From Aquila chrysaetos chrysaetos (Eukaryota; Chordata; Aves; Accipitriformes; Accipitridae), in NCBI RefSeq assembly GCF_900496995.4, contig NC_044030.1, positions 16,180,851 to 16,244,850 on the forward strand: DNA of 64,000 bases, read 5' to 3'. A model generated the notes under the pieces. The model ran no database searches and was not told the DNA's origin. It was given only the letters and a program-made list of their open reading frames with translations. Made by a program: the position numbers and the translations under genes. The stretch's first letter is position 1. Each line of letters starts with the position of its first letter. This document shows positions 33,070 to 44,449 of the stretch, piece by piece.

Positions 33070-34791
33070 GAACTAATGAGAGCCCCTGCTCTGGGTCTGC
33101 TGGACTTAAAAAAAACCCTTTATGTTATATATGCATGAGAGGCAGTATGCAGCACTGGGAGTCCTGACTCAAACTCTGGGGGACTGAAAAAGACCGCTGG
33201 CTAGCTTCTCCAAGCAGCTAGAGAAGGTTAGCCCAGTATCAGGTGGTGTTCACTAAACAAGACAATGTCATTTTAAAGATGTCTTCAACCTTGAATCCTG
33301 CCACTTTAATGCTGGTGGATGAGAAAGGGGAACTGGAACATGACTGCCTGCAGGTTATGGAACAGGTATACTCTAGCCAACCTGATTTGAAAGATATGCC
33401 ATTAATCAATCCATGAATTGGATATGTGAATTTCAACCTGGAGATGAAGTTTACACCCGCACCTGGAAGGATGAGCCTTTGAAAGAAAAATGGAAAGGAC
33501 CTTACCTGGTGCTACTTACTACTTATACCGCTGTGAAACTGATTCATGGATACACTATACCTGCGTGAAGAAAGCTCCGCAGGAGTGGATCTCTGAAGAA
33601 ACGAGACCACTGAAACTGAAGCTCTGTCAGTCCCAGTGAACTGCAACTGGGACTCTGAGAAGTCATATATTGAGCTAGATTGCTAGATTGTATGCAAGGC
33701 CTAGTATCTTTGTATTGTGTTTTGATAGTTGTTTTCGTACCTTTGTCAGTGTATTTTTGTAAGTATACAGATTTCTTTAGCAAAAGAAATGAAGGAACTA
33801 AGGGGGGGGTAATAGTCCTCTGTTGCCTATGGATACGGATAAAGCTAAAAGATGCCAGAGTGTTCTGTGGGGAACCAGGAAATCCATGGGGAAAGAACTT
33901 GCATTTTGAATTATTGCAGAAAACAGTACACATCTTACGGTTTGAAGAAATGTTTAAGTGGTTGACTTCCTGGTTCCCCAGTTTAAGTTTGTGGCTAAAA
34001 AAGGTTATTGAACTATATATAATAGTTGCTTTAGTAGCTTTTGCGTGTATTTATGCATTGGTATCTTGTGTTGCTAAATGTGGTTTTAAGGTTTATGAGA
34101 AAATAATTTGAGGTGAGAATGATATAAAAGAAACCACATTGAGGTTTCTCTTTATTTATAGTCTCAAAGGGGGGAGATGTAGTTGTATGTTTGAGTTATG
34201 GCCTAGCCGTGGTGATACTGCTCAGTTTAGGGTTAAACATGATATATTGCCCTTTAAGGAGGACCATTACTCAATAGCTTCACTATGCAGGCCTCATTAC
34301 TTTGTACAAACGATGCATGCTTTGCTAACGACTATGCCCTTGAAGAGGGAGCTAAAGACTGATAAAAGGAAACATCCTGCCCCAGAAGGCTCAGAAGGCT
34401 GGGTGATTGCCAAAGAAGCATGAACTAAGTGAAAGGTAAAGGTGGCAGGGGGAGATCACGACCACCGACTCAATTCAAGGCTGAAGAACTTGCGCCCCCA
34501 CACCTTCAAAGAGCATGAGTGCTAATTTACATAGCAAGCGAGGCTAATTTAAATATAACTGGCCAATAGTAGATGAGAGGGTGACTATTAACCAATGAAT
34601 GCAAATTTAGGCAGGTTTTTACTAATCATGTAACAGAATACGTTGTTTTTCTTTGGTGTAGTGTGCCGGCTTTGTGGAGTTGCCACATGGCACCCCTCTC
34701 TGCACAGACATGAAATAAATAAATATCTCGGCTCTGTGTGTAAAACTGGCTTATTGCACACTCAGTATCGATCCCTGCTTGTGGGACAACA
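33070..34791 (+). mobile_element. Gammaretrovirus-like (ERV1) endogenous retrovirus fossil, truncated, with 3' LTR
   Basis: Plus-strand translation shows pol-derived pieces at about 33,070-33,640: a reverse-transcriptase/RNase H connection (MRAPALGL) and an integrase C-terminal part (WKGPYLVLL, then TAVKLIHGYT). An env transmembrane tail follows near 33,950-34,110 (WLTSWFP and a hydrophobic IIVALVAFACIYALV). A purine tract lies at about 34,166-34,177, then an LTR at 34,178-34,791 that starts TGTAGTTG and ends ACAACA, with AATAAA at 34,714-34,719. No gag and no 5' LTR are present. The element is broken many times over and most of its interior is missing. It looks clearly older than the two solo LTRs in this window and belongs to a different family. 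Confidence 0.82.
34178..34791 (+). repeat. 3' LTR of the ERV1 fossil
   Basis: A 614-bp LTR that begins TGTAGTTGTATG directly after the polypurine tract and closes with CA, carrying the polyadenylation motif AATAAATAAATA near its R/U5 border. No partner LTR was found in the window. Confidence 0.75.
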
Positions 34792-37700
34792 CTATGAGAC
34801 TAATAATTGAAAATACTATATTGTTAAAACTTTTGCATGTAGTAATGGTAAACCCTTGGCTTCACTTACAGTGTTCCCTTTTCTGTCCATAACAAGACTT
34901 TGAGTGTTACAGAGGAAGGGACAGAGACAGAAGTTCGGAAGAGAACAAATCCACACTGGCACATCTATGCCTACATCCAACTGGCTGCTGCTTAAACAAC
35001 TGGACTGTGATGCATCCCACTACAGCATTCAAGCAGGGGGAATATTTGTGAAGCCAAATATTCTTTTCCAGAGTCCAGCAGTGGGCTGTCAGTTACACAA
35101 CCCAGTTTTTGAATGCTTATAGCTAAATAATGTGCCATTTTGCCATGGCTCTGGGTGTTCCCCGCATGCTCAGATGAGATGGCCAGGCCTTGATCTGCAC
35201 AGCAAGATCTTCCATTGGGCTCACCGCCTCTTGCCACTCCCAACACAGCAGACTTCTGTGGCTGCTACTTTTCGACTAGCCTATCCCAGACTCAGCATGA
35301 TGGGTTGGGATGGGGTGGCCAGAGAACCACTGTTTAATTGGCCAATTCTAGGGCCAGCACTCTGGTGAGCACTAACCTGGTGACAGACTATGTGCTAAAA
35401 CATATGGCTATAGAAGCGATAAGATGCCTAGGACACAGTTTGTTAACCTCAGAAGGTGGCACCCTGGCCTCGTGAGCGCCTTTTCCAAGTGGAAGACGTC
35501 AACATGAGGTGCAGATGGTCTCCCTGCAAGAGCCAGCCACAAGTATGATTGACTCAGAGGGCTTCATGCACCAAACGAGCTGCATCTCAGCCATCAGACC
35601 AAGAGCTCTGGTGCTGGTTCAGGACTGTCTCTGAACAAAAAGGCCAGAACCTCCTCATTAGCTCTTTTGTCAATTAAGATCTCTTTGGGTAGTTCACATC
35701 CAGACCACATCTTTGCAAATTCCTAATTGGCTAGCAAATCTGAGCTTCCTGGCATCAAAGAGAAGGGATATCAGTGGGCTCAGTGAGGTCCTCTGAGTCA
35801 GCCCACAGCTACCATTCCTGCTTACTCCATGGCCACTTTCAGCCAGACACCTGGCCCTGAGCGTACAACAATCCTATGGACTTCCAATCAGCAGAAGAGG
35901 CTAGGATACAGCCTCCTTTTCCTCTTGGCCCAAGCAGCATGGCCAGGGTACTTCATGCTTGCTACGTTATTGGTCCCTACATGTCCTAGGAACCACCAGC
36001 TGAACCCTGTGTTCGAATACTGACGGAGGTGGTGAGAGTTCAGAGACGGGGGGTCCCCACCAAGACCCCCATTCCCTCCCTCTCAGTCTGCCCACACAAG
36101 GAGGGGTTGGGGTGACTGCCCCAGATCCAAAAGTAGCTCCCAGAAATAACACCAGCTTCCAGGTATAGCTGATGCCATCATCTCCCACCTTGACTTCTTG
36201 GCCTCAGACAGGCAGAAGAGGTAAATTCGAACAAGAGGAGCCAGCTGAGAAATCAGCTCTGTTGTCTAGATGGTGCCTCGTGTGAATCAGGGCTCCAGAC
36301 CTACACCAACATAAGTGTGTGAAGCTACTCTTTGTGCTGACATGGGCCACTGTATCTCCATACAGCAGACTCTGTACAGTCCACCCCCCAAAGAGCATCA
36401 GCCTTCCTATGCTCACATTAGTTCACATCCAGGTGCTGCATGAGTGGGACATCCTCTCTGATCACTAATGCTGGCTTTGCAGTTCTAGGTAATGAATGCA
36501 GCTAAAGCACATCTCCAGCTGTGCAGACTGACCTCTAACTACAACTCACAAAGCTTTGGACTCCCTCAAAGGTACTCCCTTCTGGCCAAATGGCAGCTGC
36601 CTCCCCCCCCCCCCCCGCCTACTCTTTCTCATAAATCGGATGCACTTCTTGGCTTCTTCCAAAGGCAGATAAATCATACCTGGGAGTCTCAGAGCTATTG
36701 AAGAAGACCTTCCTATCTGCTCTTTCATAATTTAGCATATTAAACTACCTGTTCCCATCTCATTCATAGCTCTCCAGACAGCTTGGGCTGCTGACAGGGC
36801 ACCAGCTGCAGAGCTCACTTTCCCTCAAAACCCCTTGGGAAGCTGGTCACCACCCCCTCAGCAGGAGAAAGGGCAACATCTGCCATTATCTTAGCCATGC
36901 ACAAGCCAGATCATCGCCGTGAGGTGTGGAGTTGCCCCTGAAGGCCTGTTACACCCACCATTAGCTACGGTTGTTCCTTGAGGAATTGTTCCCACAGACG
37001 TTGCTGTTGCACAAGGTGAACACGGTGTCAGCCTGCGGCTGCGGGAACTCCATCTCTGCAGCCAAAAAAAATCACTGGCCTGGGGAGAAGGAGGCAAGAC
37101 CAAGCATTTTTGGTGCTGCTGCCACAGGACAAGCAACATAATATTGTCTCTAGAAGTAAAACCTTCTCCAGCTGGCCCAGCTCCACACTGGAGCAATCAG
37201 AGTAATTAACGCCAAGCGTGATTCCCTTGCCCATCTCTCAGCTTGTGTTCCTATCACACATAGTAGCCTTGGCCTCCCTACCTGCTCCTTTTTAGCAGAG
37301 GCACCTGGCTGGGCTGGAGCTTCATGCACTGATGTCTGGGGCACACTTATGGCCTGGCAGGAGACCTTGAAAGCAGACTGGTGACTTGGGGGCTTGCAGG
37401 AGTTTGGTAAGCCACCTCTGGCCTGGCCTTGCCACCCCCTCCCTCCCTCCTATGTCTTCAGAAATCCCAGCAGACCAAAAAAGCCAAGGTAAGCATGGTG
37501 GTGCAGCTCCCCCTCCATTGCGCAGCCCCCCCCCCCCCGCCACTCTGATATTTCAGGATAAGCCATGTGTGCTGTGGGAAAAACTCCCATCGTGCTGTTA
37601 TTTTGGTTGCAAGTGCAGCGACTTTGACTTCTGGGGTCGGGCACTCTTTGGCCACACCTGGGCCTTCTGCTGTCTGAATGGTACATCAGGATGACTCAGC

Positions 37701-39250
37701 ACGAATTGTGGCCAGAATGTAAAGTAATGACCAAAGCCAATCATCTCAAGACCCTATAAATAGCGATCCAAGGTGAGACCTTTTGAGCGCTCTGAGACTG
37801 CAGCAGGCTGCGTGACCCAGTATCTCCCCCTGAGCTGGGACACCTCTCAGGGTAGATTTTGCGAGGATTGAAAGATAGTCCATTGATGATTTTGCAAGGA
37901 CTTAAAGGCCTGATTTTGCGATGTTCACTGACCATCCGTTGATGAATGCCAGCACATAGAAGTGAGTAATTCATGAAACTCACAAAAGGGAAATTTTAGT
38001 CATAGGTTAACCTCTGTGTGTGTGGCAGGGGGGGGATAAAATTCGGTTCAGAACTGGTTTATCTGTCTGTGCATGTGTGTGATTTGATTTAACCTCCATC
38101 TGAGTGCAACCCTGCTGTAAGTTTCACGTGATCCTTGCCATTTTTGAATCTTTAACTAAGTCGCAAATTTGATTGTAACAAATTCCATCAAATCACTCTG
38201 TTAAATTGGCTGATGATTAAGTACTGTTAAAATTATACAACCTAATCTTGTGATCTATCTCAAAAATATTAATAAATCCTAAATTGCTGCTAAACCAAAG
38301 CCGGGTAACAAAATCTCATTCGGGACAGTAAGACAGACACAACAAAATGCAAGGAGCAGCACGTGGCGGGCATCTTGCTCTGTATCATTGCTCTCCTGGT
38401 CTCAGGAGTGCAGGGAAGGCTTGAAAAACTCAGAGAGACACTTCCTTACAAACAACAGGACAAAGATTTATTTCCAAGTGAAGTAGGAGAGTAAATAAAA
38501 AAGATCTGCAATACATAATAAAATGTTCTCCTAGGCTGTAACAATCCACCTCTTTCTCAAAGTCAGCACAGGGCCTGACCATACCAGAATTTGGGCAGAA
38601 CAGGAACCAAAAGGCTCTGTCCTTCGAGGAATGAGCACTTTCAAGGCCCTTCTTTCTTCTCATCAGTGCTTACACTTAGTGTTTCCTACAGGGTTGTAAC
38701 CCAAACCTATTGGACTCTTCTCCCAGAAATCAAAAGACTAGTTTGAAACTTAGACTAACTTTGCTAAAAGGAAGGCCCTCAGATATTTACAATAAAGCTT
38801 CCAGAAATCAAAATTTTCCGTATTCTGGATGGTGCCTGAGAATTACAAGCAAAGTGCCAGCCAAAAATACATTGAGATCCAAATGTTTAACATATCCCCA
38901 TGGCACAAGCATACGTTGAGATCCAATTGTCTAACATATCCCCATGGCATATCCCCATATCCTCACAGGCAGGCCCAACCGCATGGCTTCCCAAGGATGC
39001 GACAACCGTATCTTCCTCTGTCAGTGGTCACACAGTCGCATGAGACACATAGCCACATGCACAAGCACAGGGTCAGCACATCCTGCTGCCACAAACTGGA
39101 CAGACCCATAATGTTCAGTGCACCCTTTTGTGTCTGAGACTGCACGACAGCTCGAAGAGGTTTCAATAGCCACAAAAACATGGCAGTGCTGGTGTGAAGG
39201 GATCTCTGGAGTCTCCAGGCCTGCCGCAGGCAGGAGGTTGGGGTATTGCC
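34792..39250. other. Intergenic sequence between ERV fossil and CR1 remnants
   Basis: No recognisable gene. Contains C runs at 36,603-36,616 and 37,526-37,538 and one 44-bp tandem duplication, listed separately. Confidence 0.5.
38869..38956. repeat. 44-bp direct tandem duplication
   Basis: Two adjacent units, starting ACATTGAGATCC at 38,869 and ACGTTGAGATCC at 38,913, share TAACATATCCCCATGGCA at the same offset and differ at a few bases. A further partial CATATCCCCAT follows. This is a small local duplication with no coding content. Confidence 0.85.
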
Positions 39251-39254
39251 AGCA

Positions 39255-39505
39255 CTAGCACAGGGCAGGTATAGCTTTGTCTATTTTTGTCTTGAAAACC
39301 CCAAAGGACAGAGACCCCACACAGATGTAGAGTCCCTTGAAAGGTCCATGTAGCTCTTCACTGAGCTCAGAGCTCCTGCCCAAGGCTTCCAGCTGCTTGT
39401 GGCTGAAGTTTAAACAGTTTGTGGCCACGTGTCTCAGGTCCTCAATGCAACAGGCTCATCACTGCACCTGCTGCAGAAAGGTCTGGTTTCCCTAGCTTGT
39501 GAGAA
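39255..39505 (-). mobile_element. Old CR1 LINE fragment
   Basis: The antisense CR1 order is recognisable (TCTTGAAAACCCCAAAGGACAG, then a stretch corresponding to the 3' UTR, then TGCAACAGGC). It is strongly diverged; ends approximate. Confidence 0.45.
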
Positions 39506-39509
39506 ATAA

Positions 39510-40790
39510 GAACAAGCATCTAGACCTTATCTGCAAACAATACACAACTGAACCCACCCAATTTGTGCCTTCTGCGTCATCAATATCTATCATGCATGTC
39601 CTCCCAACACTGGGTTTCGCTCCCTGAACTTGCTACAGATGCTATCTGAGGTCAGGAGCAGCTTACACAAGACCTGTATCATCATTGGTGACCTTTGTTT
39701 TTTCAGACTGCACCTCGAGCAGCGAATAAAACCAGCTTGAAGTAATGGGGACTAAGGGCCAGAAGACCTCTAGGCTCATGAAAACAATCCAGTCCACATT
39801 GATAACTGCTCCTACAGGAAGGAAGGCAGGGATTAAGAGGCAGGACAATTCCTCTCCCAGCTACCCCCAAACCAGTAAGAGGTCAGCATGACTTGCTAGC
39901 AAAGAGACGCAGTCCAGTCCTTGCAGGCGATGAAAGCAGAGAGCCAGCAGGCAGTTGTCAAAAACTTAAGAGCTGTCGCAGCCAGGTGTAAGGCTTCTCT
40001 TCCAGCTGGTGAAGGGAGAAGTCGGGAGCAGAGCTAGCACGGCTGCTGAGGAGACCTGCCCCAGGTGGAGGCAGGCAGGCTGCAGAGGCAGGACTCTGCT
40101 CTCTCCAGGATGGAAGCAGCTTCTGGGCGCACCAGGACCAGGAAGGATATTGAAAGAGACAACGCAGCTCTTCAGGATGGAAAGCAAGGCAGGGAAAAAT
40201 CTGATTCACCTCACCACACCAAAGATTTGAATGGTGCCTACACTTGCCACCTGTGCCCCCCACGGATGGCAGCAGAACCTCCCCAGCTCTGTGTGCAGGC
40301 AGTAGAGTTTCCCGCAGTACCACGAAAAGGTCCAGATCGACAAGGGGCAGCAGTACCAGACCAGACCTAGCCTCCCAGCCCATGAAGTGGCTCACCCACC
40401 ACGTGCCATCCTGACCGTTCTGAGAGAGGGATGGGTGCCTTGAATCCAACACTCATCTCCTACCTCAGGAGCCCATGGAACACAGACATAATTCTCCTGT
40501 CCACCTACTCCAGAGGGCTTTAGCCTCCTCCAACCCCAACTGTGCTGTGGGGACACCCAGCCACCTTCCTGTTCCACTCCATTTCCTCCCTCTCATGTCC
40601 CACTTAGATACCTGGACCTTAGCACCCAGAGAAGGCAAGGAACCTGCCTCTATACAGATTTCATCCTGCTCATCTGAAAAATCCTCCACGGAGCAGAAGA
40701 TACAGGTGTCTCCGTGGGATCAGAGCTCTTTGCAGCAGTGCAGAGCAGAAGGACAAGAGACAGTAGACATGAAATGAGACTAGAGAGGTG
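39510..40790. other. Intergenic sequence
   Basis: No gene or repeat recognised. Overlapping open frames on both strands near 39,958-40,452 have no recognisable domain. Confidence 0.45.
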
Positions 40791-40794
40791 CTGA

Positions 40795-40985
40795 AACTTC
40801 TCCCTCATGAGGACAGTCAAGTTGCCCAAAGAGACCAGGCTGTCTCCATCCTTGGAGGTTGTCAGGACTCAGCTAGATAGGCCCAAGCAACCTGGTCGGA
40901 TTCATAGCTGACCCTGCTTTGAGCACAAGGTCAGAACAGAAACTTGCCAAGGTCTCCTCCAACCTGAGTTATACCACGATCTGAA
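40795..40985 (+). mobile_element. CR1 LINE 3' end fragment
   Basis: Sense-strand CR1 tail: AAGTTGCCCAAAGAGACCAGG, then CCATCCTTGGAGGTTGTCAGGA, then CCAAGCAACCTGGTCGGATT, then CAAGGTCTCCTCCAACCTGAG. This matches the ordered 3' UTR phrases of avian CR1, though diverged and without terminal octamers. Confidence 0.65.
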
Positions 40986-40989
40986 CCCG

Positions 40990-41525
40990 TTTGTGGTGAG
41001 AGAGACCCTAGTGTATGTGCACCCTCTCTGCTCTTCCAAAGATCCTGCCGAGGCTCTGGCTGCACTTTCCACCTACCTCCCCCCATTCAAGGCCCCACCA
41101 CGCTGCAGTACCCCTCACCAACCTCCTCCTGGCCCTGGTCACACAGGCTCCCATCTCCACAGGAAAAAGGAGCTGGATAAGGAGACCTGGACAGTAGCAG
41201 GGCTACGTCTGCTCCCTCTCTGCTCACAGCCCCAGGCAGAGCCCTGGGCATCCACCAACTCTGTGGGCCTCTTCCAGGGGCGGTGGGATCTGTTGGAAGG
41301 GATTTGCCGGAGTTTCCCCATGGATCTATTTTCAAGCCTTTGCCTTTCACAGCACTTCCTATCAGTTGTCCCCTCTCCGTGTTTTCCTCTAGCTTTTTCT
41401 CCATCCTAGGAAAGCTCAAAAGGGGAGCAATCGAAGGCACCACGTCCTGCCTCTCTCACTTGTTTCAGGAAGGAAAGTTTTTCCCCATAGATGCTAATTT
41501 CTCTAGGCTACAGCCAGAGCTGGGC
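40990..41525. other. Intergenic sequence between two CR1 fragments
   Basis: No gene recognised. Part near 41,390-41,520 (GGAAAGTTTTTCCCCATAGA) may be additional decayed CR1. Confidence 0.4.
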
Positions 41526-41529
41526 TGAC

Positions 41530-41745
41530 CTTAGGGTCAAAGTAATTTTGGATGTAAGGACCTCCATAGACCTCTGGCCCAGGTCTCTACTCAAAGCAGG
41601 TCCAAATTCAATGTTGGATCCAACTCCAAAGACAAATCAGGTCACCCAGGCTTTGTCCAATCGAGTTGGGAAAACCTCCAAGGGCAGAGATCCCACAGAT
41701 TCGCAGGGTCCCTCTTCCAGGGTCTGAGCATGCTCATGGTCAAAG
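41530..41745 (-). mobile_element. CR1 LINE 3' fragment
   Basis: Antisense CR1 3' UTR phrases in order: CCTCTGGCCCAGGTCTCTACT, CAAAGCAGGTCCAAATTCAA, CAGGTCACCCAGGCTTTGTCC, AATCGAGTTGGGAAAACCTCC, then TGCTCATGGTCAAAG. Orientation is opposite to the fragment at 40,795, so these are separate insertions or were rearranged. Confidence 0.65.
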
Positions 41746-41749
41746 TCTT

Positions 41750-42458
41750 TATCCTTCCAATCCCACTATTCTCCCACCCCTGCAGGACAGAGCACGACCC
41801 CCGGACGGATCTGACTTGCTGTGCTGGGCTGCAACCCCGGCATCCAAACCTTCCCCAGCCCTCGCCACATAGTTGGTGCGAAGCCTGGCACTAATGCGAT
41901 AGCCCTGTGCAACACCAGGGACACGACACCACATTAGTGCCACGCACCCCGCTTTTATGGCTTTGGCTGCACTAGGCCGGGGAACACTTCCCCCTGCCTC
42001 CCTCCTCCCGGGCCCCTGCAGACATTTTCTTCTGTAAATAAAATCAACAGTGGAGAGATTTTTAAAAGTGAGATAGATCTTCCTGGATAGACCAGGGGGC
42101 CCAGCTGGGTGTGCCAAGAGAGCGGGGGCCTGCCAGGAAGCTTTCACCACCTGCCCCAGTAAAGGTGGTTGAAGAGGAAAGGGCCGTTTTGCCCCATCCA
42201 GGCACTTGGGAGCCCCTGGGGCTTCTCTGACGATAGCGGACGGGGCTGGGCAGGGCCCCCCAGGCCCCCAGGGCTGGCGGCGGCGCTCCTTGCTGGGAGG
42301 CCCGGGCAGGTGGCAGGGTGCGGCAGCGCAGCCCAAGGTCCTCCAGCATCTTCCTGGGCAGCCCCGGGTCCAGCGGCGCGGGGCGAGCCCCACTGCCCGC
42401 CCCTCTCCCGGGCTCCGGGTCCGCGCCGTCGGGCCGCCCGGCCTCTCCCGGGGCTGGG
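41750..42458 (-). other. 3' flank of FOXE1
   Basis: Sequence downstream of the FOXE1 stop codon on the minus strand; it should hold the 3' UTR. No canonical AATAAA was found on the minus strand in this stretch. A variant CATAAAAGC lies near 41,955-41,963. Confidence 0.5.
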
Positions 42459-43349
42459 TCAGAGCGCCGGGACGAACCTGTCGGGGCCGCCGGGGTAGGC
42501 TCCGTGCCGCGGTCCGGGCTCGGCGGCGGTCAGCTGCCCTCCGGCGCAGTAGGCGTGGGGCAGCGGCGGGTAGGGCGCGGGGGAGCGCCGGCCGTAGAGC
42601 CCGGCGGGGGCGGGGGCGGGCGGCGAGGCGGGCAGCACGATGCGCCCCGACGGCGCGTACAGCTGCCCGGGGCCGGCCGGCGCGTAGGGCCCGGGGGCGG
42701 TGGGCACCGCGGCGTAGGCGTGCGGCAGGGCGGCGGCGGCGCAGCCCTGCGCCGGGAAGGCGGCGGCGGCGGCGAAGGCGCAGGAGGCGGCGGCGGGGGC
42801 TGGGGGCAGGTCGGCGGCGGGCGGCGGGGCGGGCAGCGGGAAGAGGCGGCAGGGCGCGGCGGGGCGCTCGGCGAGGAAGGCCGGGTAGGTGGAGAGGTCG
42901 CTGCGCTTGAAGCGCTTCCTGCGGCGGAGGAAGGAGCCGCTCTCGAACATGTCGCGGGCGTGGGGGTCCAGCGTCCAGTAATTGCCCTTGCCGGGGCGGC
43001 CGGGCTCCCGCGGCACCTTGACGAAGCAGTCGTTGAGGGTGAGGTTGTGGCGGATGCTGTTCTGCCACTTGCGGGGGCTGTCGCGGTAGAAGGGGAAGCG
43101 CTCGGTGATGAAGCGGTAGATGCCGCCCAGCGTCAGCCGCCGCTCGGGCGCCTGCCCGATGGCCATGGCGATGAGGGCGATGTAGCTGTAGGGCGGCTTG
43201 CCCCGCTCCGCCGGACGCTTGCGCCGCCGCCGCCCGCCCCGCGCCCCCTCCGCCGCCGCCGCCGCCGCCTCCCCCGGCGGCGCCGCGTCCGCCTTCAGCG
43301 GCGGGGGCGGCGGCGGGGGGCCCGGCGGCAGCCGGCTCTCGGCGGTCAT
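42459..43349 (-). CDS. FOXE1: Forkhead box E1 (thyroid transcription factor 2), single exon, complete
   Basis: A 296-residue intronless reading frame. Residues 51-150 form a complete forkhead DNA-binding domain: [14 protein letters not shown], then [20 protein letters not shown], then recognition helix [16 protein letters not shown] at 94-109, then [19 protein letters not shown] and a basic end RRRKRFKR. A second basic cluster, RRRRKRP (40-46), precedes it. The N-terminus has a run of seven prolines and six alanines; the C-terminal half is Ala/Pro/Gly/Tyr-rich and ends RFVPAL. Human FOXE1 is 373 residues and has one long polyalanine tract after the forkhead; here only short alanine runs occur. 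FOXE1 binds thyroglobulin and thyroperoxidase promoters and acts in thyroid migration and palate formation. Convergent orientation with HEMGN is the same as in human 9q22. The N-terminal Met is followed directly by TAESR, a family-like start. Confidence 0.95.
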   Translation of the reverse strand: MTAESRLPPGPPPPPPPLKADAAPPGEAAAAAAEGARGGRRRRKRPAERGKPPYSYIALIAMAIGQAPERRLTLGGIYRFITERFPFYRDSPRKWQNSIRHNLTLNDCFVKVPREPGRPGKGNYWTLDPHARDMFESGSFLRRRKRFKRSDLSTYPAFLAERPAAPCRLFPLPAPPPAADLPPAPAAASCAFAAAAAFPAQGCAAAALPHAYAAVPTAPGPYAPAGPGQLYAPSGRIVLPASPPAPAPAGLYGRRSPAPYPPLPHAYCAGGQLTAAEPGPRHGAYPGGPDRFVPAL

Positions 43350-43412
43350 GCGGCCGTCGGGGCGGCCCCGGGCCGGGCCGAGCCGAGGAGGCGCAGCGCC
43401 GCGCCGCCGCGG

Positions 43413-43420
43413 CTTTTATG
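43413..43420 (-). promoter_or_regulatory. TATA-like box of FOXE1
   Basis: On the minus strand CATAAAAG lies 64-71 bases upstream of the FOXE1 start codon, in an otherwise almost purely G+C stretch, making it stand out as a core promoter element. Confidence 0.5.
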
Positions 43421-43749
43421 CGGCGGTGTCCGGCGGCTCCGCGCCCGGGCGGCCGGCACTCCCCCTGCAACGCCCCGCAGCCCGGGAGGCGCGGGCAGGG
43501 CCGGGCGTGCCGCCGCCGCCGCGGGCAGGGGCAGCGCCCTGCCCCGGCACCCCCCCAGCCACCGCCCGCCCCCCCCTGCCGTGATCGCCGTCCCCAGCGC
43601 CGTCGGGAGTGCGGGGGGCCGGCGGGCACCGAGCGGAGCGGGGGCGTCGCCGGCGTCCCGGTGCGGGGGCCTCGGCACCGGCATCTCCAGCGCCTTCCCC
43701 TCTACGGCTCGGCGGTGCCTTTGGGGCCGGTTCGGCTGGCGGCCGGCGG

Positions 43750-43794
43750 GGTGAGGTGAGGTGAGAGGTGAGGTGAGGTGAGGTGAGAGGTGAG
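43750..43794. repeat. (GGTGA)n minisatellite upstream of FOXE1
   Basis: About eight GGTGA pentamers, interrupted twice by an extra GA, making a higher-order unit of roughly 22 bases present twice. It lies 400 bases upstream of the FOXE1 start codon. Confidence 0.85.
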
Positions 43795-43989
43795 GGGCTG
43801 CCGCTGTCTGTCGGAGGGGATGCTGCCGGACCCCAGCACAGGGCAGCCGGCTCCGGGCAGCGGCGCCCGTGGAGCCCGGCGCTCCTTCGCGGGAGTGAAG
43901 CAGGAGGAACGAACGGAACGTGCAAAAAGCCCCAGTGGCAGATCTCTCTCGGGAGAGATAGTGAGCGTGGGCTTAGGCAGCGCGGTTTG

Positions 43990-44445
43990 TGTGCGGGGCT
44001 GCTACATAAAATGCACTCAGACTGGGGCCCTCGCCTCTGGTGCCCAACAGCAGTTCGGCACAGAGCTGGGCTCCCGTGCCCCTGGTTTACCCCTGATCTG
44101 ACCTGCTTGTCCCTGATCCTTGTGCCACAGGACCTCCAGGTACATGATCCTTCCAATCAGGAAGGACGCTGGGCTCTCTGTGGGCTGCTGCTGGGACATA
44201 CTTACCTGCCAGCTCCCTCCTGCTTGCTCATATACTTGGGGCTGGGGGTCAGACCCCAGGACTGGGGGTCAGAACAAATGCTGTGAGCGCACCCAGCTGG
44301 CAAGGAATGCTTGCTCGGGACTCGTACCCTGTGGCACGCGCCCGCGGGGCTGGGGTAGCACAGCCTGCTCACCTGCTGGCATGGTGATCCTCAGGAGCCA
44401 GAGGATAAACGGGATGGCAGGAGGTCCTAGGGGTGGGATGGGGAG
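43990..44445. other. FOXE1 upstream flank
   Basis: Unique sequence at the right edge of the CpG island, with no exon recognised. Confidence 0.5.
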
Positions 44446-44449
44446 GGTC

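Larger units (their letters stand above)
42190..43990. promoter_or_regulatory. CpG island covering FOXE1
   Basis: The whole FOXE1 gene and about 600 bases upstream lie in one very G+C-rich, CpG-dense block. Several very long open frames on both strands (for example a 478-codon plus-strand frame) arise from this composition and are not genes. Confidence 0.85.

Noticed and set aside
41749-43629. 626-codon minus-strand open frame overlapping FOXE1
   Set aside because: Different frame from the forkhead protein, low-complexity Arg/Pro/Ala translation; a shadow of FOXE1.
42318-43754. 478-codon plus-strand open frame across FOXE1
   Set aside because: Antisense to FOXE1 and composed of Gly/Arg/Ala repeats; no domain.
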